Assembly (NCBI RefSeq): GCF_041154455.1
Contig: NZ_AP028664.1
Location: 5,147,001 to 5,211,000 of the forward strand
From: Variovorax sp. V213
GTDB taxonomy: Bacteria; Pseudomonadota; Gammaproteobacteria; Burkholderiales; Burkholderiaceae_C
DNA: 64,000 bases
Direction of reading: 5' to 3'
Shown: in pieces, positions 54,644-64,000 of the stretch
Layout: each line of letters starts with the position of its first letter
Position numbering within the stretch: position 1 is the first letter of the stretch
The notes under the pieces: model-generated
Databases searched by the model: none
What the model was told of the DNA's origin: nothing
Seen by the model: only the letters and a program-made list of their open reading frames with translations
Translations under genes and position numbers: made by a program

Positions 54644-54677
54644 AAAAGCCCGCCTTGGCAAAGGCGGGCTCTTGTTC
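54643..54677. terminator. Bidirectional terminator between rsmA and the barstar operon
   Basis: AGCCCGCCTT / AAGGCGGGCT (10 bp, loop GGCA), preceded by AAAAA and followed by CTTGTT. It is stronger for the minus-strand transcript, where it is followed by TTTTT. Confidence 0.82.
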
Positions 54678-54679
54678 GT

Positions 54680-54771
54680 GAACACCGCGGAACCGGCTTC
54701 GCCGGGCCGCAGGTGTTGCCCCCTCGAGGGGGAGGCGGCTACACGAAGTGAGCCGCTTCGGGGGTGGGCTT
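54680..54771. repeat. Compound palindromic (REP-like) repeat
   Basis: Two adjoining hairpins: AACACC-CGG-CCGG against CCGG-CCG-GGTGTT (54681-54717), then CCCCCTCGAGGGGG and GCGGCT / AGCCGC with CGGGGGTGGGC. It has no coding character. The layout resembles intergenic palindromic repeats common in Comamonadaceae genomes, from memory. Only one copy is in this window. Confidence 0.5.
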
Positions 54772-54773
54772 AT

Positions 54774-55016
54774 TCAGGCTGCGGCGAGCCAGTAGCCCGC
54801 GTTGAAGGGGCTGCTCATGCGCAACGCGAGCGGCGAGACGTCGACCAGTTTGTCGGTCGGCATTTTTTCGCCTTCCGGCTCCGTGCCGGCTGCCGCCGCG
54901 GCCGGGTTGCCGTTGATTTCAATGCCATCGAGTGCTGCGCCGTTCGGCTGAGCCTCGTTCGCCCGTTCTGCTTGGCTGGTGTGTGCAGAACGGGCTACAG
55001 AAAAGAATAGAAGCAC
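54774..55016 (-). CDS. Small ORF downstream of barstar, unknown
   Basis: 80 codons from ATG 55016, overlapping the end of the barstar gene by 22 bases. The second half (MPTDKLVDVSPLALRMSSPF, then NAGYWLAAA) has codon use like real genes; the first part is weaker. An internal ATG with GGAAGG ahead would give 29 residues. It could be a third protein of the barnase-barstar operon or chance. I do not recognise it. Confidence 0.4.
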   Translation of the reverse strand: MLLFFSVARSAHTSQAERANEAQPNGAALDGIEINGNPAAAAAGTEPEGEKMPTDKLVDVSPLALRMSSPFNAGYWLAAA

Positions 55017-55474
55017 CGGAACGGGACTTTCCGGTCTCCCCAGTAGTCGGAGGCGTCCCGGAAGATGTCGAGCAGCTGCTCGCGCGCTTCCTTGTCGAAC
55101 TTGGCGTTGGCCGGGATCTGCTCGAGCACGATCACAAAGCCGGGCTGCGGGCCCGATTTATGCAACGGGTCGGTCATGCAGTCGTACAACGCGTCAAAAT
55201 TCTTGCCGAAGTGCGCCGGAAAGGTGAACTGCTGGGCAATCAGGTCGAGAACGTCCTGCTTGGTCTGGGCGTTGCCCAGGTTGGCGTACAGGAAATGCTG
55301 GCCCGCGGCGTTCGCGGCTTCCTGCAGGTCGTTCACGCGGAACGCACGAATCGACTGCACGATGTTCGGGCGTACGGCACGAAGGGATAGTGTCATCTCC
55401 GCTGGTCTTTCCATAGTCATCATCATTTCTTCGGGGCGCTTCGGGGCGCCGCTCAAGTCGTTGTCATCGCTCAT
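54995..55474 (-). CDS. Barstar family ribonuclease inhibitor
   Basis: 159 residues. The C-terminal 100 are barstar-like: HFLYANLGNAQTKQDVLDLI, then FPAHFGKNFDALYDCMTDPL, the conserved acidic helix that plugs the RNase active site. A Met/Glu-rich N-terminal tail of 30-35 residues has no counterpart in B. amyloliquefaciens barstar. No signal peptide, so it is cytosolic. Its start overlaps the RNase stop (ATGA), coupling inhibitor to toxin. Confidence 0.88.
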   Translation of the reverse strand: MSDDNDLSGAPKRPEEMMMTMERPAEMTLSLRAVRPNIVQSIRAFRVNDLQEAANAAGQHFLYANLGNAQTKQDVLDLIAQQFTFPAHFGKNFDALYDCMTDPLHKSGPQPGFVIVLEQIPANAKFDKEAREQLLDIFRDASDYWGDRKVPFRCFYSFL

Positions 55475-55884
55475 GGTGCAATCCGTCTGAAACTCGCGTA
55501 GTGGTCTGCCGTGTACCAGCAGGCCTCGGGTGTCGTGCGCTGTTCACCGCCGCAGACAATGCGACGCGCCCCGCGATCGCGCGAGCCGGGCGTTGCCACC
55601 GTGTACTCGCGGTAATGACCGCGCCGCGCTGGCGGCAGGAGACGCTCGCGATTGCCAAATACCGTGCCGTCCTTTTCATATGGGAAGGGGCCGCCACTCA
55701 GAATGGCTTCGTAGGTTCGCTGGCCCTGAGCCGGCAGTTCGGCCAGTGCAATCGAATCCTGGGCGGGCTTTCCGGTGCCAAACCAATCGCGGCGGGCCTC
55801 GGCCCCGGTCGCCAACGCCGCCAGCAAAAAGCCGGTGAGCGCAAACTTAGTGACTGAGGACGTGATCGAGGCGTAAGCCGCCAT
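55471..55884 (-). CDS. Secreted barnase/N1-type ribonuclease
   Basis: 137 residues from ATG 55884; a TTG four codons earlier is possible. A signal peptide (ASITSSVTKFALTGFLLAAL, cut near AEA) precedes the RNase domain: YEKDGTVFGNRERLLP, GHYREYTVATPGSRDRGARR and WYTADHYASFRRI. The Glu, Arg and His catalytic residues of barnase are all retained. It should cleave RNA at guanosine. It lies immediately upstream of its probable inhibitor. Confidence 0.87.
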   Translation of the reverse strand: MAAYASITSSVTKFALTGFLLAALATGAEARRDWFGTGKPAQDSIALAELPAQGQRTYEAILSGGPFPYEKDGTVFGNRERLLPPARRGHYREYTVATPGSRDRGARRIVCGGEQRTTPEACWYTADHYASFRRIAP

Positions 55885-56064
55885 GGGGCACCACAAGAAA
55901 AGAGCGGGGTTCCGAATTGGCGATCAACCCTGGGGTTAACCCGCAAATTCAAGCCCGCGAGTGTGCACCACGCTGACGAAAATAGCAAGCGACTGCCCAA
56001 AGTTTGAGCAGTGCGAGGGACGAGGAGTGGCGCCTAAAGTGGGCGGCCACTCTCCAGAAATGGC

Positions 56065-58407
<2,343 letters not shown>

Positions 58408-58572
58408 GGGCCGTTGCTCCTGGTGGCGCTTCTTCTGGGGGCGCCGATTGTAGACCTCGGCCAACGGCGCCATAGGCCGCATGGCGGAGATCCGCCCTGC
58501 CAAAAGCACGATGACCCGTCAAGACGATGTGGCAATATGTACGTTCCGGAAAAAAATAGACGAGGAGCGGCC

Positions 58573-59622
58573 ATGGCCCTGATGGATTTCATCAAGAAAC
58601 AGTTCATCGACATCATCCAGTGGACCGAGACTGGCGACGGTACGCTGGCCTGGCGGTTCCCGATGGCGGAGATGGAAATCCAGAACGGCGCCTCGCTCAC
58701 CGTGCGCGAGTCGCAGGTGGCGGTGTTCGTCAACGAAGGCCAGGTGGCCGACGTGTTCGGCCCCGGCATGTACAAGCTCACGACGCAGACGCTGCCCGTG
58801 CTCACGTACCTGAAGAACTGGGACAAGCTGTTCGAGTCCCCGTTCAAGAGCGACGTCTACTTCTTCAGCACGCGCCAGCAGGTCGACCAGAAGTGGGGCA
58901 CGCCGCAGGCCATCACCATCCGCGACAAGGATTTTGGCGCCGTGCGCCTGCGCGCCTTCGGCAACTACAGCTTCCGCATCGGCGATGCCAAGCGCTTCCA
59001 CACCGAAATTTCCGGTACGCGCGACCTCTACAGCGTGGCCGACCTCGACGGCCAGCTGCGCGGCCTGGTGCTGCAGAACATCAGCAACGCCATCGCTTCC
59101 AGCGGCGTGCCCTTCCTCGACCTCGCGGCCAACCAGATCCAGTTCGCCCAGGCGCTTGCGGCGCAGCTGGTGCCCGAGTTCGAGAAGATCGGCATCAAGC
59201 TCGAGAACATCACGGTCCAGAACGTCTCGCTGCCCGAAGAGCTGCAGAAGATCCTCGACCAGAAGATCGGCATGGGCATGGTCGGCAACGACATGGGCAA
59301 GTTCATGCAGTACCAGACGGCGCAGGCGATCCCCAAGTTCGCCGAAGGCGCGGGCGGCGGCAGCGGCATCGCGGGCGATGCCATGGGGCTGGGGGCCGGT
59401 GTGGCGCTGGGCCAGGTGCTGGCGCAGAACCTCGCGCAAGGGCTGAGCCCGAGCGCGGCGGCCCAGGCCGCGGCGACCCAGCAGCAGCCGGCCGTGGCCG
59501 TGGTGAGCCCGGCCGACGTCATGACCACGCTCGAGAAGCTCGGCGAGCTCAAGACCAAGGGCATCCTCACGCAGGAAGAATTCGACGCCAAGAAGGCGGA
59601 ACTGCTCAAGAAGCTGGTCTAA
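58573..59622 (+). CDS. SPFH domain protein with C-terminal SHOCT helix
   Basis: 349 residues from ATG 58573 after GAGGAG. The SPFH part (about 25-250) has VRESQVAVFVNEGQVADVFG and YKLTTQTLPVLTYLKNWDK; it lacks a strong membrane helix, as in the YdjI-like group. A Gly/Ala/Gln-rich linker precedes a SHOCT segment (LGELKTKGILTQEEFDAKKA) at the end. Such proteins scaffold membrane patches or partner membrane-stress systems. First gene of a five-gene operon; the next starts nine bases on. Confidence 0.87.
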   Translation: MALMDFIKKQFIDIIQWTETGDGTLAWRFPMAEMEIQNGASLTVRESQVAVFVNEGQVADVFGPGMYKLTTQTLPVLTYLKNWDKLFESPFKSDVYFFSTRQQVDQKWGTPQAITIRDKDFGAVRLRAFGNYSFRIGDAKRFHTEISGTRDLYSVADLDGQLRGLVLQNISNAIASSGVPFLDLAANQIQFAQALAAQLVPEFEKIGIKLENITVQNVSLPEELQKILDQKIGMGMVGNDMGKFMQYQTAQAIPKFAEGAGGGSGIAGDAMGLGAGVALGQVLAQNLAQGLSPSAAAQAAATQQQPAVAVVSPADVMTTLEKLGELKTKGILTQEEFDAKKAELLKKLV

Positions 59623-59631
59623 GCACCGGCG

Positions 59632-61110
59632 ATGGCTGAGCAACCAGGCGCCGAGCGCGCCTACCGTGCGCCGTGCCCCGGCTGCGGCGCGCCGGTCGAA
59701 TTCAGGTCCGCACAATCGGCCTTCGCCGTTTGCCCGTACTGCCAGAGCACCGTCGTCCGACAGGGCGAGACGCTCGCGCGCATCGGCAAGATGGCGGAGC
59801 TGTTCGACGATTTCAGCCCGCTGCAGCTGTTTGCCGCCGGCCGCATCCAGAACCAGCCGTTCACCATCGTCGGCCGGCTGCAATACAGCAACCCCGGCGG
59901 GCGCTGGACCGAATGGATCGCCGCGCTCGACGGCGACCGCACCGGCATCCTCAGCGAGGACAACGGCGCCTATGTCTTCGCACTGCCTTTCGAGCTGCAG
60001 CGCGCCGCGCCGCCGCCAACCGAGTTGCGCGTGGGCGCCACCAGCGCGTTCAACGGCCAGAGCTACACCGTTTCGTCGAACGAACAGGTGGCGCTGCTCT
60101 CCGCCCAAGGCGAGCTGCCGCACCTGCCGGAGCTGGGCCGCGCGTTCCCCATGGTCGAGCTGCGCAGCGACAAGGGCCTGGTGCTCAGCATCGACTACGG
60201 TACAGAGCCGCCCAGCGCGTACCTGGGCCGCTCCGTGCAGCTGGAAGATCTGCAGCTCACGGGCCTGCGCGACGAATCCGCCAAGGACGAAAAAGGCCGC
60301 GCCTTCAATTGCCCCCATTGCGGCGCGCCCGTCACGGTCAACCTGGCCGACAGCAAGAGCATCACCTGCGGCTCGTGCAACAGCATCATCGACCTGTCGC
60401 ACGGCATCGGCGGCGAGCTGAAGCACGCGGAGCAGAACGAACCCGTTCGCCCGCTCATCGCCCTCGGCAGCATGGGGCAGCTGCAGGGCGCGCAGTGGCA
60501 GGTGGTGGGGTTCCAGCATCGCATGGGCGCGGAGCCCGGCGACGACGAGCACTTCGGCTGGAACGAGTACCTGCTGTACAACAAGAAGCGCGGCTTCAGC
60601 TTCTTGGTCGATGCCGAAGACGGCTGGAGCATGGTCAAACCGACCACCGGCGCGCCGGTGATGGCCGAGAACGGCAGCAGCGCCACTTATCTCGGCAAGC
60701 GCTACACCCAGCAGTACGCCTACAACGCCGAGACCACCTACGTGGCGGGCGAGTTCTATTGGCAGGTGGAGCGCGGGCAGAAAACCTTCAACCGCGACTT
60801 CGCCAACGGCAATGCGCTGCTCTCGATGGAGCGCTCGGCCAACGAGCTGACCTGGTCCTCGGGCAGCAAGCTCGACAGCGGCGTGGTGTCCGCGGCGTTC
60901 AAGCTCGACGACAAGAAAGACATGTTCGTGCGCGGCGACGCGTCGCCGGTCAGTGCCGCATCGGGGCTGGGCTGCGGCACCGTCATCTTCATCGTGATCG
61001 TCATCATCGTGCTGCTGGTCATCCTGAGCACCTGCAGCGGTTCGTCCAGCGGATCGCGCAGCTCGGGCGGGTCGTACGGCGGCTACTCGAGCGGCGGCGG
61101 CCACAAATGA
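59632..61110 (+). CDS. DUF4178 zinc-ribbon membrane protein
   Basis: 492 residues. Two zinc ribbons are present (CPGCGAPVEF with CPYCQ; CPHCGAPVTV with CGSCNSII). Between and after them lie DUF4178-type beta-rich stretches (IQNQPFTIVGRLQYSNPGG and WQVVGFQHRMGAEPGDDEHF) and a C-terminal membrane helix (GTVIFIVIVIIVLLVILSTC) with a Ser/Gly-rich tail. Function unknown, but DUF4178 genes are recurrent neighbours of DUF350 and spermidine-synthase-like genes. Confidence 0.85.
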   Translation: MAEQPGAERAYRAPCPGCGAPVEFRSAQSAFAVCPYCQSTVVRQGETLARIGKMAELFDDFSPLQLFAAGRIQNQPFTIVGRLQYSNPGGRWTEWIAALDGDRTGILSEDNGAYVFALPFELQRAAPPPTELRVGATSAFNGQSYTVSSNEQVALLSAQGELPHLPELGRAFPMVELRSDKGLVLSIDYGTEPPSAYLGRSVQLEDLQLTGLRDESAKDEKGRAFNCPHCGAPVTVNLADSKSITCGSCNSIIDLSHGIGGELKHAEQNEPVRPLIALGSMGQLQGAQWQVVGFQHRMGAEPGDDEHFGWNEYLLYNKKRGFSFLVDAEDGWSMVKPTTGAPVMAENGSSATYLGKRYTQQYAYNAETTYVAGEFYWQVERGQKTFNRDFANGNALLSMERSANELTWSSGSKLDSGVVSAAFKLDDKKDMFVRGDASPVSAASGLGCGTVIFIVIVIIVLLVILSTCSGSSSGSRSSGGSYGGYSSGGGHK

Positions 61111-61168
61111 AAAACAGGCGGGTTCGCATTGATGTCATCTAATACTGCTACTACGACTGGAGGTCCCC

Positions 61169-61387
61169 ATGGGATTTGAATGGCTGAAACCGGGCGTGGT
61201 CCTCGGATCGCTCGTGTATGCGCTGCTTGGCGTGCTGATCTTCTGGCTCTGCTTCCTCATCATCGACAAGCTCACGCCTTATGACCTGTGGGGCGAGATC
61301 GTCGAGAAGCAGAACGTGGCGCTCGGGTTGGTCGTGGCCGCCATGAGCCTGGGCATCTGCGTCATCGTCGCAGCCGCGATCCATTGA
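61169..61387 (+). CDS. DUF350 membrane protein
   Basis: 72 residues, two membrane helices (VLGSLVYALLGVLIFWLCFL and NVALGLVVAAMSLGICVIVA) with the short polar DKLTPYDLWGEIVEKQ between them, the DUF350 core. TGGAGG precedes the ATG. It likely forms multimers in the inner membrane. No activity is known. Fourteen bases separate it from the next gene. Confidence 0.85.
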   Translation: MGFEWLKPGVVLGSLVYALLGVLIFWLCFLIIDKLTPYDLWGEIVEKQNVALGLVVAAMSLGICVIVAAAIH

Positions 61388-61401
61388 GCGGGGAGGCGGC
61401 G

Positions 61402-62943
61402 GTGTCCGCGCGTTCTGCCGATGCGCGCGGGCCGCAGCCCGTCGAGATCGCGCTGCTCGCCAGCGTGTTCGTGGTGGCCGCCTGCGGCCTGGTCTACGAG
61501 CTGACCGCGGCCGCGCTGAGCTCCTACCTGCTCGGCGATTCGGTGCTGCAGTTCAGCACCATCATCGGCACCTACCTGTTCGCCATGGGCGTGGGCTCCT
61601 GGCTCTCGCGCTACTTCGAGCGCCAGCTGCCGGCGCACTTCCTGCGCATCGAGCTGCTCGTGGCGCTCGTCGGCGGGGCCCTGCCGGCCATTCTTTTCCT
61701 CGCGAATGCCTACGTGCCCGGCGCGTTCCGGCTGCTGCTCTATGGTCTCGTGCTGGTGGTCGGCACGCTGGTGGGGCTCGAGATTCCGCTGGTGATGCGC
61801 ATCCTCAAGCGCAACATCCAGCTCAAGAACCTGGTGTCGCAGGTCCTCACTTTCGACTATCTTGGCGCGCTCGCGGTGTCGGTGGCCTTTCCGCTCATCC
61901 TGGTACCGCAACTCGGCATGATCCGCACCGGCCTCTTGTTCGGCTTCATGAACGCGGCCGTGGCCGTGTGGGCGCTGTGGCTGTTTCGGCATGAGCTGCG
62001 CCGCATCGGCGCCCATGCGTTCGCATGCTTTCTTGCGTTGGCCGCGCTGCTCGGTGCTTTTGTGTGGGCCGACCACATCACCACGCTGGCCGAAGACAAG
62101 TTCTACCAGGACCGCATCGTGTTCAGCGCCACCTCGCCCTATCAGCGCATCGTGGTCACGCGCGGGCAGCTCGGCCACCGCCTGTTCCTGAACGGCAACC
62201 TGCAGTTCGCCGAGCGCGACGAATACCGCTACCACGAGGCGCTGGTCCACCCGGTGATGGCCGCACAGGGTGCGCCGAAGAAGGTCGCGGTGCTCGGCGG
62301 CGGCGACGGCATGGCGGTGCGCGAGATTCTCAAGTATCCCTCGGTCGAGTCGATCACGCTGGTGGAACTCGATCCGAACATGACGAAGCTCTTCACCGAG
62401 CATGAAACGCTGGCGGCGCTCAACGGCCATTCGCTGTCGTCGCCGAAGGTGCAGGTCGTCAATACCGATGCCTTTCAGTGGCTGCAGCAGCCTGGTGACA
62501 TGTTCGATGTGATCGTGGTCGATTTTCCCGATCCCACCAACTTTGCCATCGGCAAGCTTTACACCAGCAGCTTCTATTCGCTGCTCGAGAAGCGTCTTTC
62601 AGCGAGCGGCTACGCGGTGATCCAGACCACCTCGCCATTGGTGGCGCGCAAGAGCTACTGGACCGTGGCAACGACCATAGAATCCGTCGGGCTCAGGGCA
62701 ACGCCGTACCACGCGCACGTGCCGAGCTTCGGCGAGTGGGGCTACATCATCGCTAGCCGCCGGCCCTATCGCATGCCCGATGCGCTGCCCTCGGGTCTGC
62801 GCTTCCTTTCGCCTTCGACGCTTCCGCTGATGTTCGACTTCCCGCTCGACATGGCGCGCGTGCCGGCGGAGGTCAACCGCCTTTCGAACCAGACCCTCGT
62901 CACCACTTATGAGCAGGAGTGGGGCAAGGTGATGACGCACTAG
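61402..62943 (+). CDS. Membrane-embedded spermidine-synthase-like aminopropyltransferase
   Basis: 513 residues from GTG 61402, chosen because GGGAGG lies five bases ahead and it follows the DUF350 stop closely. About seven helices (residues 10-220) precede a SpeE-like catalytic domain: VAVLGGGDGMAVREILKYPS for the decarboxylated-SAM site and VIVVDFPDPTNFAIGKLYTS, which keeps the two aspartates. It may make an aminopropyl derivative at the membrane. No SAM decarboxylase is in view. Confidence 0.87.
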   Translation: MSARSADARGPQPVEIALLASVFVVAACGLVYELTAAALSSYLLGDSVLQFSTIIGTYLFAMGVGSWLSRYFERQLPAHFLRIELLVALVGGALPAILFLANAYVPGAFRLLLYGLVLVVGTLVGLEIPLVMRILKRNIQLKNLVSQVLTFDYLGALAVSVAFPLILVPQLGMIRTGLLFGFMNAAVAVWALWLFRHELRRIGAHAFACFLALAALLGAFVWADHITTLAEDKFYQDRIVFSATSPYQRIVVTRGQLGHRLFLNGNLQFAERDEYRYHEALVHPVMAAQGAPKKVAVLGGGDGMAVREILKYPSVESITLVELDPNMTKLFTEHETLAALNGHSLSSPKVQVVNTDAFQWLQQPGDMFDVIVVDFPDPTNFAIGKLYTSSFYSLLEKRLSASGYAVIQTTSPLVARKSYWTVATTIESVGLRATPYHAHVPSFGEWGYIIASRRPYRMPDALPSGLRFLSPSTLPLMFDFPLDMARVPAEVNRLSNQTLVTTYEQEWGKVMTH

Positions 62944-62950
62944 CTTCGGC

Positions 62951-64000
62951 ATGCAGCGGCGCGATTTTCTCGGCGTGGTGGGTGCGGCAGGTGCGGTGGG
63001 CACCCTCGCGCTCGCCGGCTGCGAGGCGCCGCCAACCATCGAGGGCGGCTTCACCGGCATCGACATGGCGCGCGGCCATGCGATGCGCGACGGCGCGCTC
63101 AAGAGCCAGGCACCCGCAACCGTGAAGCGCACGCGCGTGGTGATTGCCGGAGGCGGCGTCGCCGGTCTTGCCGCCGCGCGCGCGTTGCGTCTTTCGGGCA
63201 TCGAGGACTTCGCCTTGCTCGAACTGGAAGACACGCCCGGCGGCAATGCGCGCGGCGGCATCGTCAACGGCATTGCCTGCCCGCTCGGTGCGCACTACCT
63301 GCCCGTGCCCAGCGACGACGCGCGCGAAGTGCAGGATCTGCTCGAAGAACTGGGCCTGCGCCGCCGCGTGGCGGGCCGGTGGGAATACGACGAGCGCAAC
63401 CTTTGCCACAGCCCGCAGGAGCGGCTGTTCTTCCGCGGCGAGTGGCAGGACGGCCTGCTGCCCGTGCACGACGTGGGCGACAGCACGCACGCCCAGTACC
63501 GCAAGTTCGCGCAGCGCATCGACGCGCTGCAGCATGCGGCGCACTTCGCCATTCCCACGCTCAAGGTGGCCGCCACGCCCGGGCTGCTCGCGCTCGACGC
63601 CCTTCCCTTCGAGCGCTGGCTCGACAGCGAAGGCTTCAGCGACCCGCAGCTTCGGTGGTACCTCGACTACTGCTGCCGCGACGACTACGGCGCGGGCATC
63701 GAACAGGTCTCGGCCTGGGCCGGCATTCACTACTTTGCAAGCCGGCATGGATTTCACGCGCCGGGTTCATCGGGCAGCGGCGTTGACTCGAACCCCGAGC
63801 GCGACGGCGTGCTCACCTGGCCCGAAGGCAACGGCTGGCTCACCCAGCGCCTGGCCGCGCCGCTCGGCGACCGGCTGCATACGGGCCAGGTCGTCACGCG
63901 CATCGCCGAGATGCGTGGCGGTGTCGAGGTCGATGCCTGGGATGCCGCGTCGAAATCGGTGGTGCGCTGGCAGGCCGAGCGCTGCATCGTCGCGCTCCCG
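62951..64000 (+). CDS. Tat-exported FAD-dependent amine-oxidase-like lipoprotein (3' end outside window)
   Basis: 350 codons are visible and the frame stays open to the right edge. The N-terminus is a Tat signal with a lipobox (MQRRDFLGVVGAAGAVG, then LALAGCEA), so the protein should be folded before export and lipid-anchored. The FAD motif VVIAGGGVAGLAAARALRLS and LLELEDTPGGNARGG mark a flavin amine oxidase/desaturase fold. It follows the aminopropyltransferase gene by seven bases. A polyamine-like compound as substrate is possible but only inferred. Confidence 0.85.
   Translation, partial: MQRRDFLGVVGAAGAVGTLALAGCEAPPTIEGGFTGIDMARGHAMRDGALKSQAPATVKRTRVVIAGGGVAGLAAARALRLSGIEDFALLELEDTPGGNARGGIVNGIACPLGAHYLPVPSDDAREVQDLLEELGLRRRVAGRWEYDERNLCHSPQERLFFRGEWQDGLLPVHDVGDSTHAQYRKFAQRIDALQHAAHFAIPTLKVAATPGLLALDALPFERWLDSEGFSDPQLRWYLDYCCRDDYGAGIEQVSAWAGIHYFASRHGFHAPGSSGSGVDSNPERDGVLTWPEGNGWLTQRLAAPLGDRLHTGQVVTRIAEMRGGVEVDAWDAASKSVVRWQAERCIVALP

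Noticed and set aside
55897..56064. Possible short gene between barnase and maeB
   Set aside because: No frame with ribosome site or coding character; it probably holds only the barnase promoter.
58529..58545. Sigma-54-like GG-N10-GT upstream of the SPFH operon
   Set aside because: The -12 element reads GT rather than GC and flanking bases are poor; too weak to call despite the attraction of a Psp-like regulation.

Overview
The window looks like a piece of a high-GC betaproteobacterial chromosome from the family Comamonadaceae, most likely Variovorax or a close relative. This rests on gene content and order (gyrB-dnaN-dnaA on one side of the replication origin, rpmH-rnpA-yidD-yidC-mnmE on the other), on PHA phasin, metXW and kdsD-kdsC-lptC, and on protein sequence style. 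It is a family-level reading by eye, not a database result. I see no phage, integrase, insertion sequence, tRNA, rRNA or CRISPR array. This is core chromosome with a few accessory islets.

Layout. 1-1393: creD (minus, runs off the left edge), with a CreB-type direct repeat upstream. 1602-7207: a VIT/vWA surface protein with a PEP-CTERM tail, its exosortase, an EpsI-like partner, a GT51 peptidoglycan transglycosylase and a GNAT acetyltransferase, all packed tightly. 7275-10604: pirin, a frameshifted flavodoxin-like reductase, a Spy/CpxP-like periplasmic protein and a small secreted protein. 10823-15190: ybhP-clsB-ybhN (phospholipid genes in the E. coli order), pagL and a phasin. 15200-19040: a metallophosphoesterase, two tandem paralogous secreted proteins and two small membrane proteins. 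19052-24387: gyrB, dnaN and dnaA (minus). 24388-24707: candidate oriC. 24708-28798: rpmH, rnpA, yidD, yidC and mnmE (plus).

28889-35491 holds a cNMP-binding protein, a zinc-ribbon membrane protein, a KefB-type antiporter, the Kdo/LPS genes kdsD-kdsC-lptC and an SDR. 35583-39698 is rich in RNA regulation: a glycine-rich RRM protein whose Shine-Dalgarno lies in a perfect hairpin, a yybP-ykoY manganese riboswitch ahead of a GDT1/UPF0016 exporter, and a SAM-II riboswitch plus terminator ahead of metX-metW. 39643-49635 holds a voltage-gated-type channel, a bactofilin, DUF72, two M20 peptidases, a lipase-like hydrolase, an MFS transporter, a DUF937 protein, rsmE and amgK. 49870-54643 is lptD-surA-rsmA. 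54677-55884 has a palindromic repeat, a small ORF and a barstar/barnase pair. 56065-58407 is maeB.

58573-64000 is a tight five-gene operon: SPFH/SHOCT protein, DUF4178 zinc-ribbon membrane protein, DUF350, a membrane-embedded spermidine-synthase-like enzyme, and a Tat-lipoprotein FAD amine-oxidase-like protein cut by the right edge. It is the best candidate here for a poorly described system, perhaps a membrane-associated polyamine-like modification or stress pathway. A recurring theme is the envelope: surface anchoring, LPS transport, cardiolipin, peptidoglycan recycling, outer-membrane protein folding and membrane stress.
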